Source of the DNA: Streptomyces bikiniensis
Lineage (GTDB): Bacteria > Actinomycetota > Actinomycetes > Streptomycetales > Streptomycetaceae
Reading direction: 5' to 3'
Length of the DNA stretch: 64,000 nt
Assembly (NCBI GenBank): GCA_000716465.1
Contig: JNWL01000015.1
Coordinates: 82,019 to 146,018, forward strand
The notes beneath the pieces were generated by a model, which saw only the letters and a list, made by a program, of their open reading frames with translations, ran no database searches and had not been told where the DNA came from. Position 1 is the first letter of the stretch. The number at the start of each line of letters is the position of its first letter. Shown piece by piece: positions 46,554-55,550 of the stretch. The position numbers and the translations under genes are program-made.

Positions 46554-47822
46554 ATGGTGGGTTTCTCGTACACGGCCGCGGACGAGGAGAAGAGCAGGGG
46601 CGTCCGGCGCATGAAGGCGCTGGCGACGTCCCTGCTGCTCCTCGTGGCGGTGGTCTACGCGCTCGCGACGTGGGCGCGGAACTCCGGGGCGGGGGCCTGG
46701 GCCGGCTACGTCGCGGCGGCGGCGGAGGCGGGGATGGTGGGCGCGCTCGCGGACTGGTTCGCGGTGACGGCCCTCTTCCGGCACCCGCTGGGGCTGCCGA
46801 TCCCGCACACGGCGATCATCCCGAAGAAGAAGGACCAGCTGGGCACGTCGCTGGGCACCTTCGTCGGCGAGAACTTCCTCTCCGCCGACGTCGTACGGGG
46901 CAGGCTGAGCGCCCTGGGCGTCGGCCGCCGCCTGGGCGCCTGGCTGGCGGAACCGGCGCACGCCGACCGGGTGGTCGCGGAGCTGTCCACGGCCCTGCGG
47001 GGCGCGCTGACGGTGCTGCGGGACTCGGACGTGCAGGCGGTGGTGGGGGAGGCGATCACCCGGCGGGCGGAGGCGGTGGAGATCGCGCCGCCCCTGGGCA
47101 AGACGCTGGAGAAGGTGGTGGACGACGGGGCGCACCGCCGGGCGGTGGACCTGATCTGCTCCCGCGCCCACGACTGGCTGGTCACCCACGGCGGGGCGGT
47201 GATGGACGCGGTCCAGGGCGGGGCGCCGGGCTGGACGCCCCGCTTCGTGGACAAGCGGATCGGCGAGCGCGTCTACAAGGAACTGCTCCGCTTCGTCACG
47301 GAGATGCGGGACATGCCGGGGCACCCGGCGCGCGGGGCGATCGACCGCTTCCTGGCGGACTTCGCGGTCGAGCTCCAGTCGGACACGGACACCCGGGTCC
47401 GCGTCGAGCGCCTGAAGTCCGACCTGCTTGCCCGCCCGGAGGTCCAGGACGTCATCGCCTCGGCCTGGTCGTCGGTCCGCTCCCTGATCATCGCGGCGGC
47501 GGAGGACGACCACAGCCAGCTCCGGCTGCGCGCCCGCGCCTCCCTGATCTCCCTGGGCCGGCGCCTCTCCTCGGACGCCCGCCTCCAGGCGAAGGTCGAC
47601 GGCTGGGCGGAGGACGCGGCGGCGTACCTCGTCACCACCTACCGCGCCGAGATCACGTCCCTGATCACGGACACGGTCGCGAGCTGGGACGCCACCCAGA
47701 CGTCGAGGAAGATCGAGGCGAACATCGGCCGCGACCTGCAGTTCATCCGGATCAACGGGACGGTGGTGGGAGCGTTGGCGGGCTTGCTGATCTATACGGT
47801 GAGCCACGGGTTGGGGGGCTGA
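46554..47822 (+). CDS. DUF445 membrane protein
   Basis: A 422-residue protein with two N-terminal helices (LLLLVAVVYALATW, AGYVAAAAEAGMVGALADWF), the DUF445 signature AVTALFRHPLGLPIPHTAIIP, a long cytoplasmic helical region and a C-terminal helix (GTVVGALAGLLIYTV). The family is of unknown function. AGGAGG lies 6 bp before the ATG, and it follows the ABC genes by 11 bp, so it is probably co-transcribed. Confidence 0.88.
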   Translation: MVGFSYTAADEEKSRGVRRMKALATSLLLLVAVVYALATWARNSGAGAWAGYVAAAAEAGMVGALADWFAVTALFRHPLGLPIPHTAIIPKKKDQLGTSLGTFVGENFLSADVVRGRLSALGVGRRLGAWLAEPAHADRVVAELSTALRGALTVLRDSDVQAVVGEAITRRAEAVEIAPPLGKTLEKVVDDGAHRRAVDLICSRAHDWLVTHGGAVMDAVQGGAPGWTPRFVDKRIGERVYKELLRFVTEMRDMPGHPARGAIDRFLADFAVELQSDTDTRVRVERLKSDLLARPEVQDVIASAWSSVRSLIIAAAEDDHSQLRLRARASLISLGRRLSSDARLQAKVDGWAEDAAAYLVTTYRAEITSLITDTVASWDATQTSRKIEANIGRDLQFIRINGTVVGALAGLLIYTVSHGLGG

Positions 47823-47847
47823 GCCCCCCCGCTGTGTGGGCTCAGCC
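47817..47847 (+). terminator. Terminator overlapping the DUF445 stop codon
   Basis: 10-bp arms GGCTGAGCCC (47817-47826) and GGGCTCAGCC (47838-47847) include the TGA stop. Confidence 0.65.
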
Positions 47848-47901
47848 CTTGTCGCGGGTGACGGCAGGGGCGCGGGTGCCTCGGCCCTTGCCCCGGGTGC
47901 C

Positions 47902-48204
47902 TCAGCCCTTGTCGCGGGTGACGGCCCAGGAGGCGGCGGCGACGGCCCCGGCGACGGAGAACACGGCGGGCCAGGCGCCGATCTTCTTCGCGAGCGGGTG
48001 CGACCCGGCGAACGCGGCGACGTAGGCGGACGTCAGCCCCACGGAGGCCTTCGCCCCGCCGACCCGCTGCCACTCCCGGGCGGCCACCCCACCGGCCACG
48101 GCGAGCACGGCCCCACCGAGCGGCCGCTTCTTGGTCCACCGCGCGACGGCGTACCCGCCGACGAGCCCGGCGGCGGCGGTGAGGGGGGAGGGGATGCGGG
48201 GCAT
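47902..48204 (-). CDS. Small membrane protein, hypothetical
   Basis: A 100-residue protein with hydrophobic stretches (LTAAAGLVGGYAVARW, GGAVLAVAGGVAA, AVFSVAGAVAAASWAV) and basic loops. GAAAGG lies upstream of the ATG at 48204. It looks like a genuine small gene but no family was recognised. A copy of its last 24 bp lies downstream. Confidence 0.6.
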   Translation of the reverse strand: MPRIPSPLTAAAGLVGGYAVARWTKKRPLGGAVLAVAGGVAAREWQRVGGAKASVGLTSAYVAAFAGSHPLAKKIGAWPAVFSVAGAVAAASWAVTRDKG

Positions 48205-48329
48205 GGCGGGGCCTTTCGGGTCGACGGGTCGTCCCGTACGAGGGTACGGGGGGACGAATCCGGCCCGGTCAAGGCCCCGCCCAGGCTCCTGCCGGGGCCC
48301 CGCCAAGGGGAGCCGCGCACCCGCGGGCC

Positions 48330-48815
48330 TCAGCGTTCGGAGGCGTCCCGCCAGTAGTCCGCCAGCATCTCGCCCGGCCACGCCGGCTGGGTGACGGGCC
48401 CCCGGGGCAGCATCTCCTGGAACACGGCCACGAGATCGATGATCTGGGTCCCCTCGTCGGCGTCGAGGTCCGTGACGTGCAGATCGAGCCCGTCGACCCT
48501 GAGCAGCCTCGGGAAAGAGGTCGCGAGCCGGGCCGGACGCCGGTGGTTGTGGTGCACGAAGGTCCCGGTCGCCGGCCAGGCGGGGTTGTCGCGGGGGCTG
48601 CGCGCGTGGAGGGCGACGTCGTCCGGGGAGCCGAGGTTGAAGAACCAGGTGACCTGGAGGTGGGAGAACTCCTCGATGCCCCGCAGCGTCTCGGCGGGGA
48701 ACTCCGGCCGCAGACGGATGATCGACTCCACCCCGCCCTTGAAGTCGTCGAGCTTCCCGGTGTGGCCCCCGACGACGTCGGCGATGACCGGTACCTCGAT
48801 GAACTCTGTTGCCAC
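48330..48815 (-). CDS. TrmO/TsaA-like SAM-dependent methyltransferase domain protein
   Basis: A 161-residue protein resembling the TrmO (YaeB) beta-barrel: LRGIEEFSHLQVTWFFNLG, HHNHRRPARLATSFPRLLRV and LDADEGTQIIDLVAVFQEML follow the order of family motifs. TrmO methylates t6A37 in some tRNAs, but this protein differs at several core residues and the usual PRQG-type sequence is altered, so the substrate is uncertain. Confidence 0.6.
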   Translation of the reverse strand: MATEFIEVPVIADVVGGHTGKLDDFKGGVESIIRLRPEFPAETLRGIEEFSHLQVTWFFNLGSPDDVALHARSPRDNPAWPATGTFVHHNHRRPARLATSFPRLLRVDGLDLHVTDLDADEGTQIIDLVAVFQEMLPRGPVTQPAWPGEMLADYWRDASER

Positions 48816-48842
48816 GACTGGCCCTTCTTCCTTCTGGCGGCG

Positions 48843-50229
48843 TCAGACTACTCGCTGGAGTACGACGCGGGCCCGCGCGTCCACCTCGGAGGCGGAGGGG
48901 ATGCCACGGTGGCGGAACGGGGAAAGCACCGTGCGCATGGTGACGGCCGCCTCCCGCGCCCGGCCGGACTGGACACCGTCCATGGCGTCCAAGGCGCGGG
49001 ACCAAGTCCGGCAAGCGGCGTCGACGTTGCCCTGTCCGGCTTGGACCGTGCCCATGTAGCCGAGGGTGACGGCGTGGGTCCTGCTGAAGGATCCGGCCTC
49101 GCGTCGACGCACGCTGTCGCGGAAGTGGTGCAGGGCGCCGTCGAGGTCGCCCAGGGCCCACAGGGTGCGGGCCGTTTCGTGTGCCAGGGACGCCTCCTGG
49201 AAGAACCAGACCCGCTTGGGCTCGTCACCGTCGGTCGAGGCCCGGTCGAGGTCGGCCTCGGCCTGGCGGATCGCGGCGACGGCACTGCTCCGCCGGCCGT
49301 CCAGGGCCAGGGCCCGCGCTCGTACGATGCCGATCAGAGCCCTTTCGCGCGGGGCGGCGCGGGCGTACCTCTCGCGCTCGACGGAGGCGGTGGCGAGGTC
49401 CAGTGCGGCCCTGGTGTGTCCCAGGTCCATGGCCTGGTGCGCCATCGCCCGCAGGACGTGCCCGGCGAGGGGGGGCGTCGTCGGCCTCGGCGGCCAGCTT
49501 GAGGGCGAGGGTGAAGTGGCGTCGGGCGGCCTCGTGCCGGGAGGCGTCGAAGCCCATCCACCCGGCCACGTACACCGCTTCGGCGGCGGCCGAGTACAGC
49601 GAACGGCGCGCCTCCTCGCTGCTGAAGACCCCGCCGACGTACTTGGCGACGTCATCGACGATGTACTGGTGGAGCGCGGTCCGGCCGTCGACGCCTCCAT
49701 GCCGCTGGTCGCGTCGGGAGAAGAACTCCGTCATCTCGCGAACGGCCCGCACCTCGGTCTCGCCGACCCTGCGGCTCGGGCCTGCCACACGGGACCGCGC
49801 CCGCTCCGGGGCTTCGTCCCACCACGGCTCCCCGGGGAGGGCGAGCCCTCCGACGGAGTAGGCGGCACCGGCGAGGAGTCGGCGGCGTTCGCGGTCCATG
49901 CTGTCTCTCCCCAGATCGACCAGAGTCGTCAGAGTGTCCGTGTCCCACTCGGAACCGGCGACCGCGTCCGGGACCTTCCCCACGAGGCCGATCTCCGCGA
50001 GTGTCACAGGGCGCTTCAGCCGTCGCGACAGGGTTTCACGCAGGATGTCGCCCGCCCGCCCCCGGGGTCGGGTGCCGGAGATCCACATGGCGATGTGCGA
50101 GCGCGTGACGGTGAGGAGTTCGTCGGCCCCGGCCTCCGCCGCCACGCGCACCACGGCGGCGGCCAACGCCGGCTGCGACCAGCCCGTCTCCGCGATCACC
50201 GCGGCCAGTCCATCGTTCCTGCGCGCCAT
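48843..50229 (-). pseudogene. HTH/TPR transcriptional regulator interrupted by a frameshift
   Basis: The N-terminal frame (start at 50229, MARRNDGLAAVIAETGWSQ, an XRE-like HTH) and the C-terminal frame (ending at 48843, TPR-like) together give one regulator of about 460 residues. They meet at a run of seven C (minus strand, 49479-49485). Removing one C would read GDD-like sequence straight into LAGHVLRAMAHQAMDLG. It may be a pseudogene, a phase-variable gene or a sequencing error. Large HTH-TPR regulators of this type often lie beside HATPase genes in Streptomyces, as here. Confidence 0.75.
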
Positions 50230-50408
50230 GCTGCGCCCCTGTTCACAAGAGAACAATCTTTGACGGGTTTGACGGCGTCGAAGCCGGGACGGGGATGTCC
50301 GCCCGCCGCGAATCACGGTTCGCTGAGAGAACAAGAAACCACCGATCAGCGACGACGGGAGGGCAGTTGGCGACTTTCAGCCACGCGGGTGACGAGGAGG
50401 GGTGGAGC

Positions 50409-50969
50409 GTGTCAGCCCTGTCTCCGGCGGTACCGGAGGCACCGGGGCGGCGAACGGAATCCCGAGCCTCCCGATCTCCGCGCCTTCAAGCGAGCGCCGC
50501 CCCAGACCCGCGTGCGGGCGAGAGGGCGACACCTCCGGCCGAGTACCCGACGAACGAGCCCGCGGCCTCCCGCCCCACGGGGCACCCCGCCTACTCCCAG
50601 ACCCTCCCGCGCGAGCCGCGGAGCGCCGCCGTCGCCCGCCGCCTGGTCCGTACGGCCCTGGCCGTCTGGGGTTTGGAGCCCTTGACCGAGGACGCCACCC
50701 TCGTCATCACGGAACTGGTCTCCAACGCGGTCGACCACGGCCGGCTCCCGTCGATTCGCGTGATCGTCTCCAGACCCTCCACGAACGTGATCCGCTTGGG
50801 TGTGGTCGACCGCTCCAAGACCGTTCCCACCCCGAGGACAGACGTCACTGCCGACCAGCCGCGAGGCCGAGGCCTACTCCTCGTCGACGCGCTCACGGAA
50901 CGCTGGGGCACGGAGCTGTACCGCTGGGGCAAGCAGGTCTGGGCCGAGCTGGGGGAGGTGGCGGCATGA
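50409..50969 (+). CDS. HATPase-fold regulatory protein (anti-sigma-like)
   Basis: A 186-residue protein has an N-terminal disordered tail and a C-terminal GHKL ATPase domain with an intact N box (VITELVSNAVDHG) and G box (PRGRGLLLVDALTERWG). This is the SpoIIAB/RsbW-like type found in large numbers in Streptomyces. It may bind a sigma or anti-anti-sigma factor, none of which is nearby. The GTG at 50409 is chosen because AGGAGGGG precedes it; an ATG at 50295 has no ribosome site. Confidence 0.8.
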   Translation: MSALSPAVPEAPGRRTESRASRSPRLQASAAPDPRAGERATPPAEYPTNEPAASRPTGHPAYSQTLPREPRSAAVARRLVRTALAVWGLEPLTEDATLVITELVSNAVDHGRLPSIRVIVSRPSTNVIRLGVVDRSKTVPTPRTDVTADQPRGRGLLLVDALTERWGTELYRWGKQVWAELGEVAA

Positions 50970-51607
50970 GCGAAGAGGGTTGCATGGTGCGTGAACCGTG
51001 GGAGCTGTCGTTCCCGGCGGAACCACGAGAGGTTGCCGCGCTCCGGCGTGTGCTGCGTCTCCACATGAAGTTCTGGGGGCTGTCGCGACAGAGCGAGGCG
51101 GTTCAACTCTGCGTGAGCGAACTCGTCTCTCTGGTGATCCGACACGTAGGGGTGGGCACCCTGACATCGCTTCGCCTGTCGATGAACGGCATTCATGTGC
51201 GGATCGAGGTGAAGTACGCCGGAGACCGAATGGCACCATCTCCCGCCGCCCCCTTGTCCGACGTTGAGACAGACATGGGTCTGGCACTGGTGGACAGGAT
51301 CGCGGACCGTTGGGGCGTCCTGGTTCGACCGGATCACAATGGCATGTGGTGCGAGATCGCTACCGATCTCACGACACCTCATGGGCACAGCGGCAGCCCG
51401 CGCGTCGCACGGGCGGAATCCATGCTCTCCCTCTACGGCGTCGTCAGTCCTCCTCGGGCGGTCAACGCGAGCCGACTGGCCGCCACCATGGCGAAGGAGG
51501 CGGTGATCGAAGTGATCGCGGATCTTTTGTACTGGGTGGACGCCCACGGATACGACGCAGACGATGTCCTGGACGCGGCCCAAGCACGCTTTGACGTCGG
51601 GTTGTGA
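50966..51607 (+). CDS. Degenerate HATPase-like protein with C-terminal extension
   Basis: A 213-residue protein, ATGA-coupled to the preceding gene. The N-box region reads CVSELVSLVIRHVG, with Leu in place of the catalytic Asn; the G-box region is TDMGLALVDRIADRWGV. It is therefore probably unable to bind or hydrolyse ATP normally. A 75-residue C-terminal region (MLSLYGVVSPPRAVNASRLA onward) is unlike GHKL proteins. It may be a partner or scaffold of the first HATPase. Confidence 0.65.
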   Translation: MSEEGCMVREPWELSFPAEPREVAALRRVLRLHMKFWGLSRQSEAVQLCVSELVSLVIRHVGVGTLTSLRLSMNGIHVRIEVKYAGDRMAPSPAAPLSDVETDMGLALVDRIADRWGVLVRPDHNGMWCEIATDLTTPHGHSGSPRVARAESMLSLYGVVSPPRAVNASRLAATMAKEAVIEVIADLLYWVDAHGYDADDVLDAAQARFDVGL

Positions 51608-51679
51608 GAAGCCGGGGCGAGGTGACGAGGTAGCGGAAGCCCGTGTCCCTTACAAAGCGCCGTGATCTAGATTCCTCGC

Positions 51680-52810
51680 ATGGGGATGCGAGATTTGCTC
51701 GGCGAAGTCGCGAGCACGTACGACCGCACGGCTGGTTCGACGCGTGAGGTAAAGGGACAGCAGATACTGCGGGGGGTCGCGAACCGCACCGACCTCACCC
51801 TCCCACCGGGCTTTAAAGCCGAGGGACACGGGGGACAGACCACTCCGGCCGCGACGCCGTGGATCGGTGTCTTCGACGAGCGGGGGATGCGGGATCCCAA
51901 GAAGGGCCTGTACCTCGCCTACATCTTCAGCGCTGACCTGAAGAACGTGACGCTGACCTTGCAACAGGGGATCACCTGGCTGGAAGAGCGCTTGGGTAGA
52001 GGTCGCACCCGAGAGGACCACCTCCGTCATCACGCGGCGCGACTTCGCCGAGCCGTGCGACGGCAAGAATGCCTTGATTGGGTGGACGAGCCGCAGCTCA
52101 GGGACAAGGCGGCTCGCCCGAAGGCGTACGAGGCGGCCAGCGTGATCGCGAAGGTGTACGACACCGCCGCGCTTCCGAGCGATGCCATGCTGTTGGGAGA
52201 CCTCTACGTGGGCGTCGAAGCCCTGAGGAGGGCCGAGGAATTTGACCGCGTGTGGTGGATGAGCAATGACGTGGACGCGATCCCATGGGCCTACGAGCTC
52301 AGCGGCCACGCTCCGCGCGCCGCCGTGTCACCGGCTGACTTCGACCCGCTCGCTGACTTCCATCCGAAGGACAGCGGTGAGTACAAGGTGCAGATCAGCG
52401 CTCGGCAGCAGATCAAACAGCGAACCCACGAGGATCTCGTCAAGGACTTCGGTCTTCACGTCGTGAAGCGTGGATACGTTCCGGTCACGCTGGGGCAGCA
52501 CCCCAGGGACTTGGTTCTCAGGCGGGAAGAGGCCGTGGGAGGGCGAGACCCCGAGTGGATTGTCGAAGCGAAGATCGTTCGCAATGGAAACGCGACGATA
52601 GCGGTCCGTGAAGCACTTGGGCAGCTCTACGAGTACCGCCACTTCCTCTACCAGCGGCGGCCGAGACCCTTCCTCGTAGGCCTCTTCTCAGAAGAGATCG
52701 GCGTGTACGCCCCGTACCTGGAAGAGCAGGGGATCACCTCGGTCTGGCGGGACGAGGGCGGATGGGACGGATCCCCCCAGGCGCGAGACTGGGGGCTGAC
52801 GACGAAGTAG
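51680..52810 (+). CDS. McrB-N/DUF3578-like protein fused to a PD-(D/E)XK nuclease
   Basis: A 376-residue protein. Residues about 55-105 (TPWIGVFDERGMRDPKKGLY, then LAYIFSADLKNVTLTLQQGI) match the DUF3578/McrB N-terminal domain that reads modified DNA. Residues 235-350 carry Asp277 in PRDLVLRRE and Glu296-Ala-Lys298 in PEWIVEAK, a PD-(D/E)XK nuclease pattern. TAGATT ends 6 bp before the ATG, a leaderless layout. Codon choice is noticeably less GC-rich than its neighbours. It may be a single-gene type IV restriction enzyme; the activity is inferred. Confidence 0.7.
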   Translation: MGMRDLLGEVASTYDRTAGSTREVKGQQILRGVANRTDLTLPPGFKAEGHGGQTTPAATPWIGVFDERGMRDPKKGLYLAYIFSADLKNVTLTLQQGITWLEERLGRGRTREDHLRHHAARLRRAVRRQECLDWVDEPQLRDKAARPKAYEAASVIAKVYDTAALPSDAMLLGDLYVGVEALRRAEEFDRVWWMSNDVDAIPWAYELSGHAPRAAVSPADFDPLADFHPKDSGEYKVQISARQQIKQRTHEDLVKDFGLHVVKRGYVPVTLGQHPRDLVLRREEAVGGRDPEWIVEAKIVRNGNATIAVREALGQLYEYRHFLYQRRPRPFLVGLFSEEIGVYAPYLEEQGITSVWRDEGGWDGSPQARDWGLTTK

Positions 52811-52817
52811 TGCCGAC

Positions 52818-53822
52818 TCAGGTCGTGCCGCCCCCGTGACACTTCCCGTACGTCTCTCCCGACCCGCACCAGCACTCCACCCCTCGCGCCGGCGGCCAGG
52901 CCGTCGCTCGGCCTCGGGCGGCCAGGGTGGTGGCGTACTGGGGGAGGAGGTCCGCGTTCGAGGGGTGGGTGGATTCCGAGGCGGCGAAGGCCTCGTAGGA
53001 GGGGACCGTGGCGCGGACGATGCCCAGGTTGGGGGTGCCGGCGGTCGCCAGTTCGCGCAGGGACGCCTCGATGTCCGTCAGGTGTGCCTCGTACGTCGGG
53101 TACTCGGTCTCCAGCTCCGGGTACGACGTGAGGAGCTCATCCAGTTCCCGCTGCGGCCAGTGGAGGACCGCGACCGGGAAGGGGCGGGAGAGGGCCGTGC
53201 GGTAGGTGCCCAGTTCCGAGCGGAGGCGGGCGATCTCGGCCTGGAGCTCCGCCGGGTCCTCCGAGCCCAGGGACCAGAGGCGCTTCGGGTCGTGGAGCTC
53301 GTCCAGCGGGACCGACCCCGTGTGCAGCCGGTCCGCCAGGGCGTCCCAGTCGTCGTGCGGCAGCGCCAGCATGCGGCGGACCCGGTGCCGGGTCGTGATC
53401 AGGGAGCGGGTCGCGTGGGGGAGGTCGTCCGGTGAGACCAGCAGGAGTCTCGCCGCTTCCGTCAGGGTCGACTCCGCCTCCTCCAGCTCGTCGTGGGCCT
53501 CCAGCGTCTCCGCCGCGATCTCCCACGGCGCCGCGTCCGACGGCCGGGCGCCCCGGAGCCCCTCGATGATCGCCCGGGCCTCGGCCTCGTGCCCGTACTC
53601 CCACAGGTTCGCCGCTTTCAGCGCCCTGATCAGGTGCGGGTTCGCCGGCTCGGACGACAGGAGGTCGTCGTAGAGGGCCGTCGCGCCCGGGCGGTCGCCC
53701 GCCAGCTCCAGGTGGGCCGCCGCCCGGAGGCAGAGGGGCTCCCGGTCGCCCGGGTACTGCGCGGCGGTGCGCAGCAGGCGCTCGGCTTCGGTGGTGTGGG
53801 CTGCAGGCGTGTCGGGGCGCAT
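52818..53822 (-). CDS. TPR protein with C-terminal SEC-C zinc motif
   Basis: A 334-residue protein with TPR-like helices over residues 10-130 (PLCLRAAAHLELAGDRPGAT, then ALYDDLLSSEPANP) and a C-terminal SEC-C motif, CWCGSGETYGKCHGG, which binds zinc in SecA and many other proteins. It is not SecA. The ATG at 53822 is preceded by TACGGT and 7 bp. The function is unknown; it ends 8 bp from the nuclease stop, convergent. Confidence 0.75.
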   Translation of the reverse strand: MRPDTPAAHTTEAERLLRTAAQYPGDREPLCLRAAAHLELAGDRPGATALYDDLLSSEPANPHLIRALKAANLWEYGHEAEARAIIEGLRGARPSDAAPWEIAAETLEAHDELEEAESTLTEAARLLLVSPDDLPHATRSLITTRHRVRRMLALPHDDWDALADRLHTGSVPLDELHDPKRLWSLGSEDPAELQAEIARLRSELGTYRTALSRPFPVAVLHWPQRELDELLTSYPELETEYPTYEAHLTDIEASLRELATAGTPNLGIVRATVPSYEAFAASESTHPSNADLLPQYATTLAARGRATAWPPARGVECWCGSGETYGKCHGGGTT

Positions 53823-53944
53823 GCGTCCCACCGTACTGCTGTACCGCCCCGGAGAGTTGGTGCGGCCGTGCTTGTCGTGTCCCGGGCGGGAAAGGGCGTG
53901 CCGCCTCCTTCCGCTTCACCTGCGGGGTCTTTCCCCTCGCCCCG

Positions 53945-55450
53945 CTATCCCTTCCGGGGGAGTGGTCGATCTCTCTTTCCGGGGCCCTGTCTCCTCGCCA
54001 GTACGAGCGTCAGCCCCGCCCCCGTCAAGGCCAGCGCCGCCGACGCCGTCAGGGCCGCGTCCGGGCCCGCCGTCGTCAGGGCGAGCGTCAGGGCCACTCC
54101 GGCCGAGGAGCCGATGTAGCGGGCGGTGTTGTTGGCGCCCGAGCCCATCGCCGCCCGTTCCGGCGGCACGGAGTCGACCGCGAGACGGGGGAGCGCCGCG
54201 TTCAGGAGGCCGCTGCCCGTGCCCGCCACCAGCAGGCCCGGGAGGAGGCGCCACGCGCCCGCGTGGTTCTCCAGGGCCCCCAGGAACGTCAGTACGCCCG
54301 CCGCCGACAGGACGAACCCCAGGGTCAGTTGGTGCGCGGCCGAGAGCCGGGTCGCCAGGCGGCGGGTCTGGAGGGCCGCCACGAAGGCCGTTCCCGACCA
54401 GAGGAGGAACAGCCAGGCCGTGCCCAGGGGTGACATCCCCGTGCCGGTCTGGAGCAGTGCGGGGACCACGCTGAACAGGCCGATCACCGCCAGGCCCGTG
54501 AAGAGCGCCCCCAGCGTCGACGCCAGGAACGCGGGCCGCCGCAGCAGCGCCAGGTCGACCATGGGGTTCCTCCGCCGGGTCTCCACCACCGCGAACAGGG
54601 CCGTCAGGGTGGCCGACGCCAGGAGCAGGAGGCCCACCCGGGGGCGCAGCCAGCTGTCCCTGCCCAGGGTGAGCGCCGTGAGCAGGGCCGCCAGGGCCAG
54701 GCCGAGGGTCAGTGCCCCCGCCATGTCCGGACGGGGTGTTCCGCCGACGTCCGGGCGGGGTGTTCCGGCCATGTCCGGGCCCGGCGTCCCGGTTCCGCCC
54801 CGGGCCGTCGTCGACCCCGGCAGCCACCGCGCTCCCGCCGCCGGGCCCGGCAGCCATCGCGCTCCCGCCCCCGCCGTCACCAGCGCCCCCGCCCCGAGCG
54901 CCCCGTACGCCAGCCGCCAGTCCGCCAGGCTCAGCGCGCCCGCGAGGAGGGGGCCCAGGGCGATGCCGCCGCTCACCGACGCGCCCCAGATTCCCGTCGC
55001 CCTGATCCGGTCCCGGCCCGCCGGGTACGCGTGGGCGAGTAGGCCCAGGCTGCCCGCGAGGACGGCCGCGCTCGCTGCGCCCTGGGCGATCCGGGCCGCC
55101 GTGAAGGTGGCCGTGGAGTCCGCGAGTGCGCCGAGCGCGGTGGTGAGGCCGAGGGCGAGCGTGCCGAGGAGGAAGACCCGGCGCCGCCCGTACGCGTCGG
55201 CCAGACCGCCGGCCAGGAGGAGGAGGGCGGCGAGGCCGAGCGGGGTGCCGTTGAGCAGCCAGGCCTGGGCGGAGGGCGGCGTTCCGAAGGCGGCCGCCAC
55301 GGCGGGCAGGGTCGGCATCGGGGCCGTGTAGTTCATCAGCGCGACGGCGGTCGCGGTCGCCGTCACGGCGAGGACGGCCCCCGGGCGCCCCTCCCGGGAC
55401 GGGGCGGGGGAGGGGGCCTGGGGCAGGGGCAAGGGTGCTCGGCGTGGCAC
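53945..55450 (-). CDS. MFS drug transporter, DHA2 (14-helix) family
   Basis: A 501-residue exporter with 14 predicted helices. GLADAYGRRRVFLLG is the helix 2-3 motif and RIAQGAASAAVLAGSLGLL and GIWGASVSGGIALGPLLAG are antiporter motifs. The GTG at 55450 has TGGAGGA 6 bp upstream; an upstream TTG start would overlap the operator. The central loop has two in-frame duplications (54722-54795 and 54816-54870). It is divergent from an HxlR regulator with two operators between them. Confidence 0.85.
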   Translation of the reverse strand: MPRRAPLPLPQAPSPAPSREGRPGAVLAVTATATAVALMNYTAPMPTLPAVAAAFGTPPSAQAWLLNGTPLGLAALLLLAGGLADAYGRRRVFLLGTLALGLTTALGALADSTATFTAARIAQGAASAAVLAGSLGLLAHAYPAGRDRIRATGIWGASVSGGIALGPLLAGALSLADWRLAYGALGAGALVTAGAGARWLPGPAAGARWLPGSTTARGGTGTPGPDMAGTPRPDVGGTPRPDMAGALTLGLALAALLTALTLGRDSWLRPRVGLLLLASATLTALFAVVETRRRNPMVDLALLRRPAFLASTLGALFTGLAVIGLFSVVPALLQTGTGMSPLGTAWLFLLWSGTAFVAALQTRRLATRLSAAHQLTLGFVLSAAGVLTFLGALENHAGAWRLLPGLLVAGTGSGLLNAALPRLAVDSVPPERAAMGSGANNTARYIGSSAGVALTLALTTAGPDAALTASAALALTGAGLTLVLARRQGPGKRDRPLPRKG

Positions 55451-55482
55451 GGGGCGTCCTCCACCCGTCGACGGCTCGGTCA

Positions 55483-55528
55483 GTTCAATGAACGAACTCA
55501 ACCTAGCAGCTCGGTTCGTTCAATGAAC
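55483..55528. promoter_or_regulatory. Two HxlR-type operator sites between the MFS and hxlR genes
   Basis: GTTCAATGAAC occurs at 55483-55493 (followed by GAAC) and at 55518-55528 (preceded by GTTC), forming near mirror-image 15-bp sites 20 bp apart. The second overlaps the predicted -35 regions of both genes. Confidence 0.75.
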
Positions 55529-55550
55529 CCCCTTCGGTACGATGGATCCC

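Noticed and set aside
48843..52810. Complete multi-gene phage defence island
   Set aside because: Only one clear nuclease is present. The HATPase pair and the broken regulator are common outside defence loci, so a coordinated system cannot be claimed.
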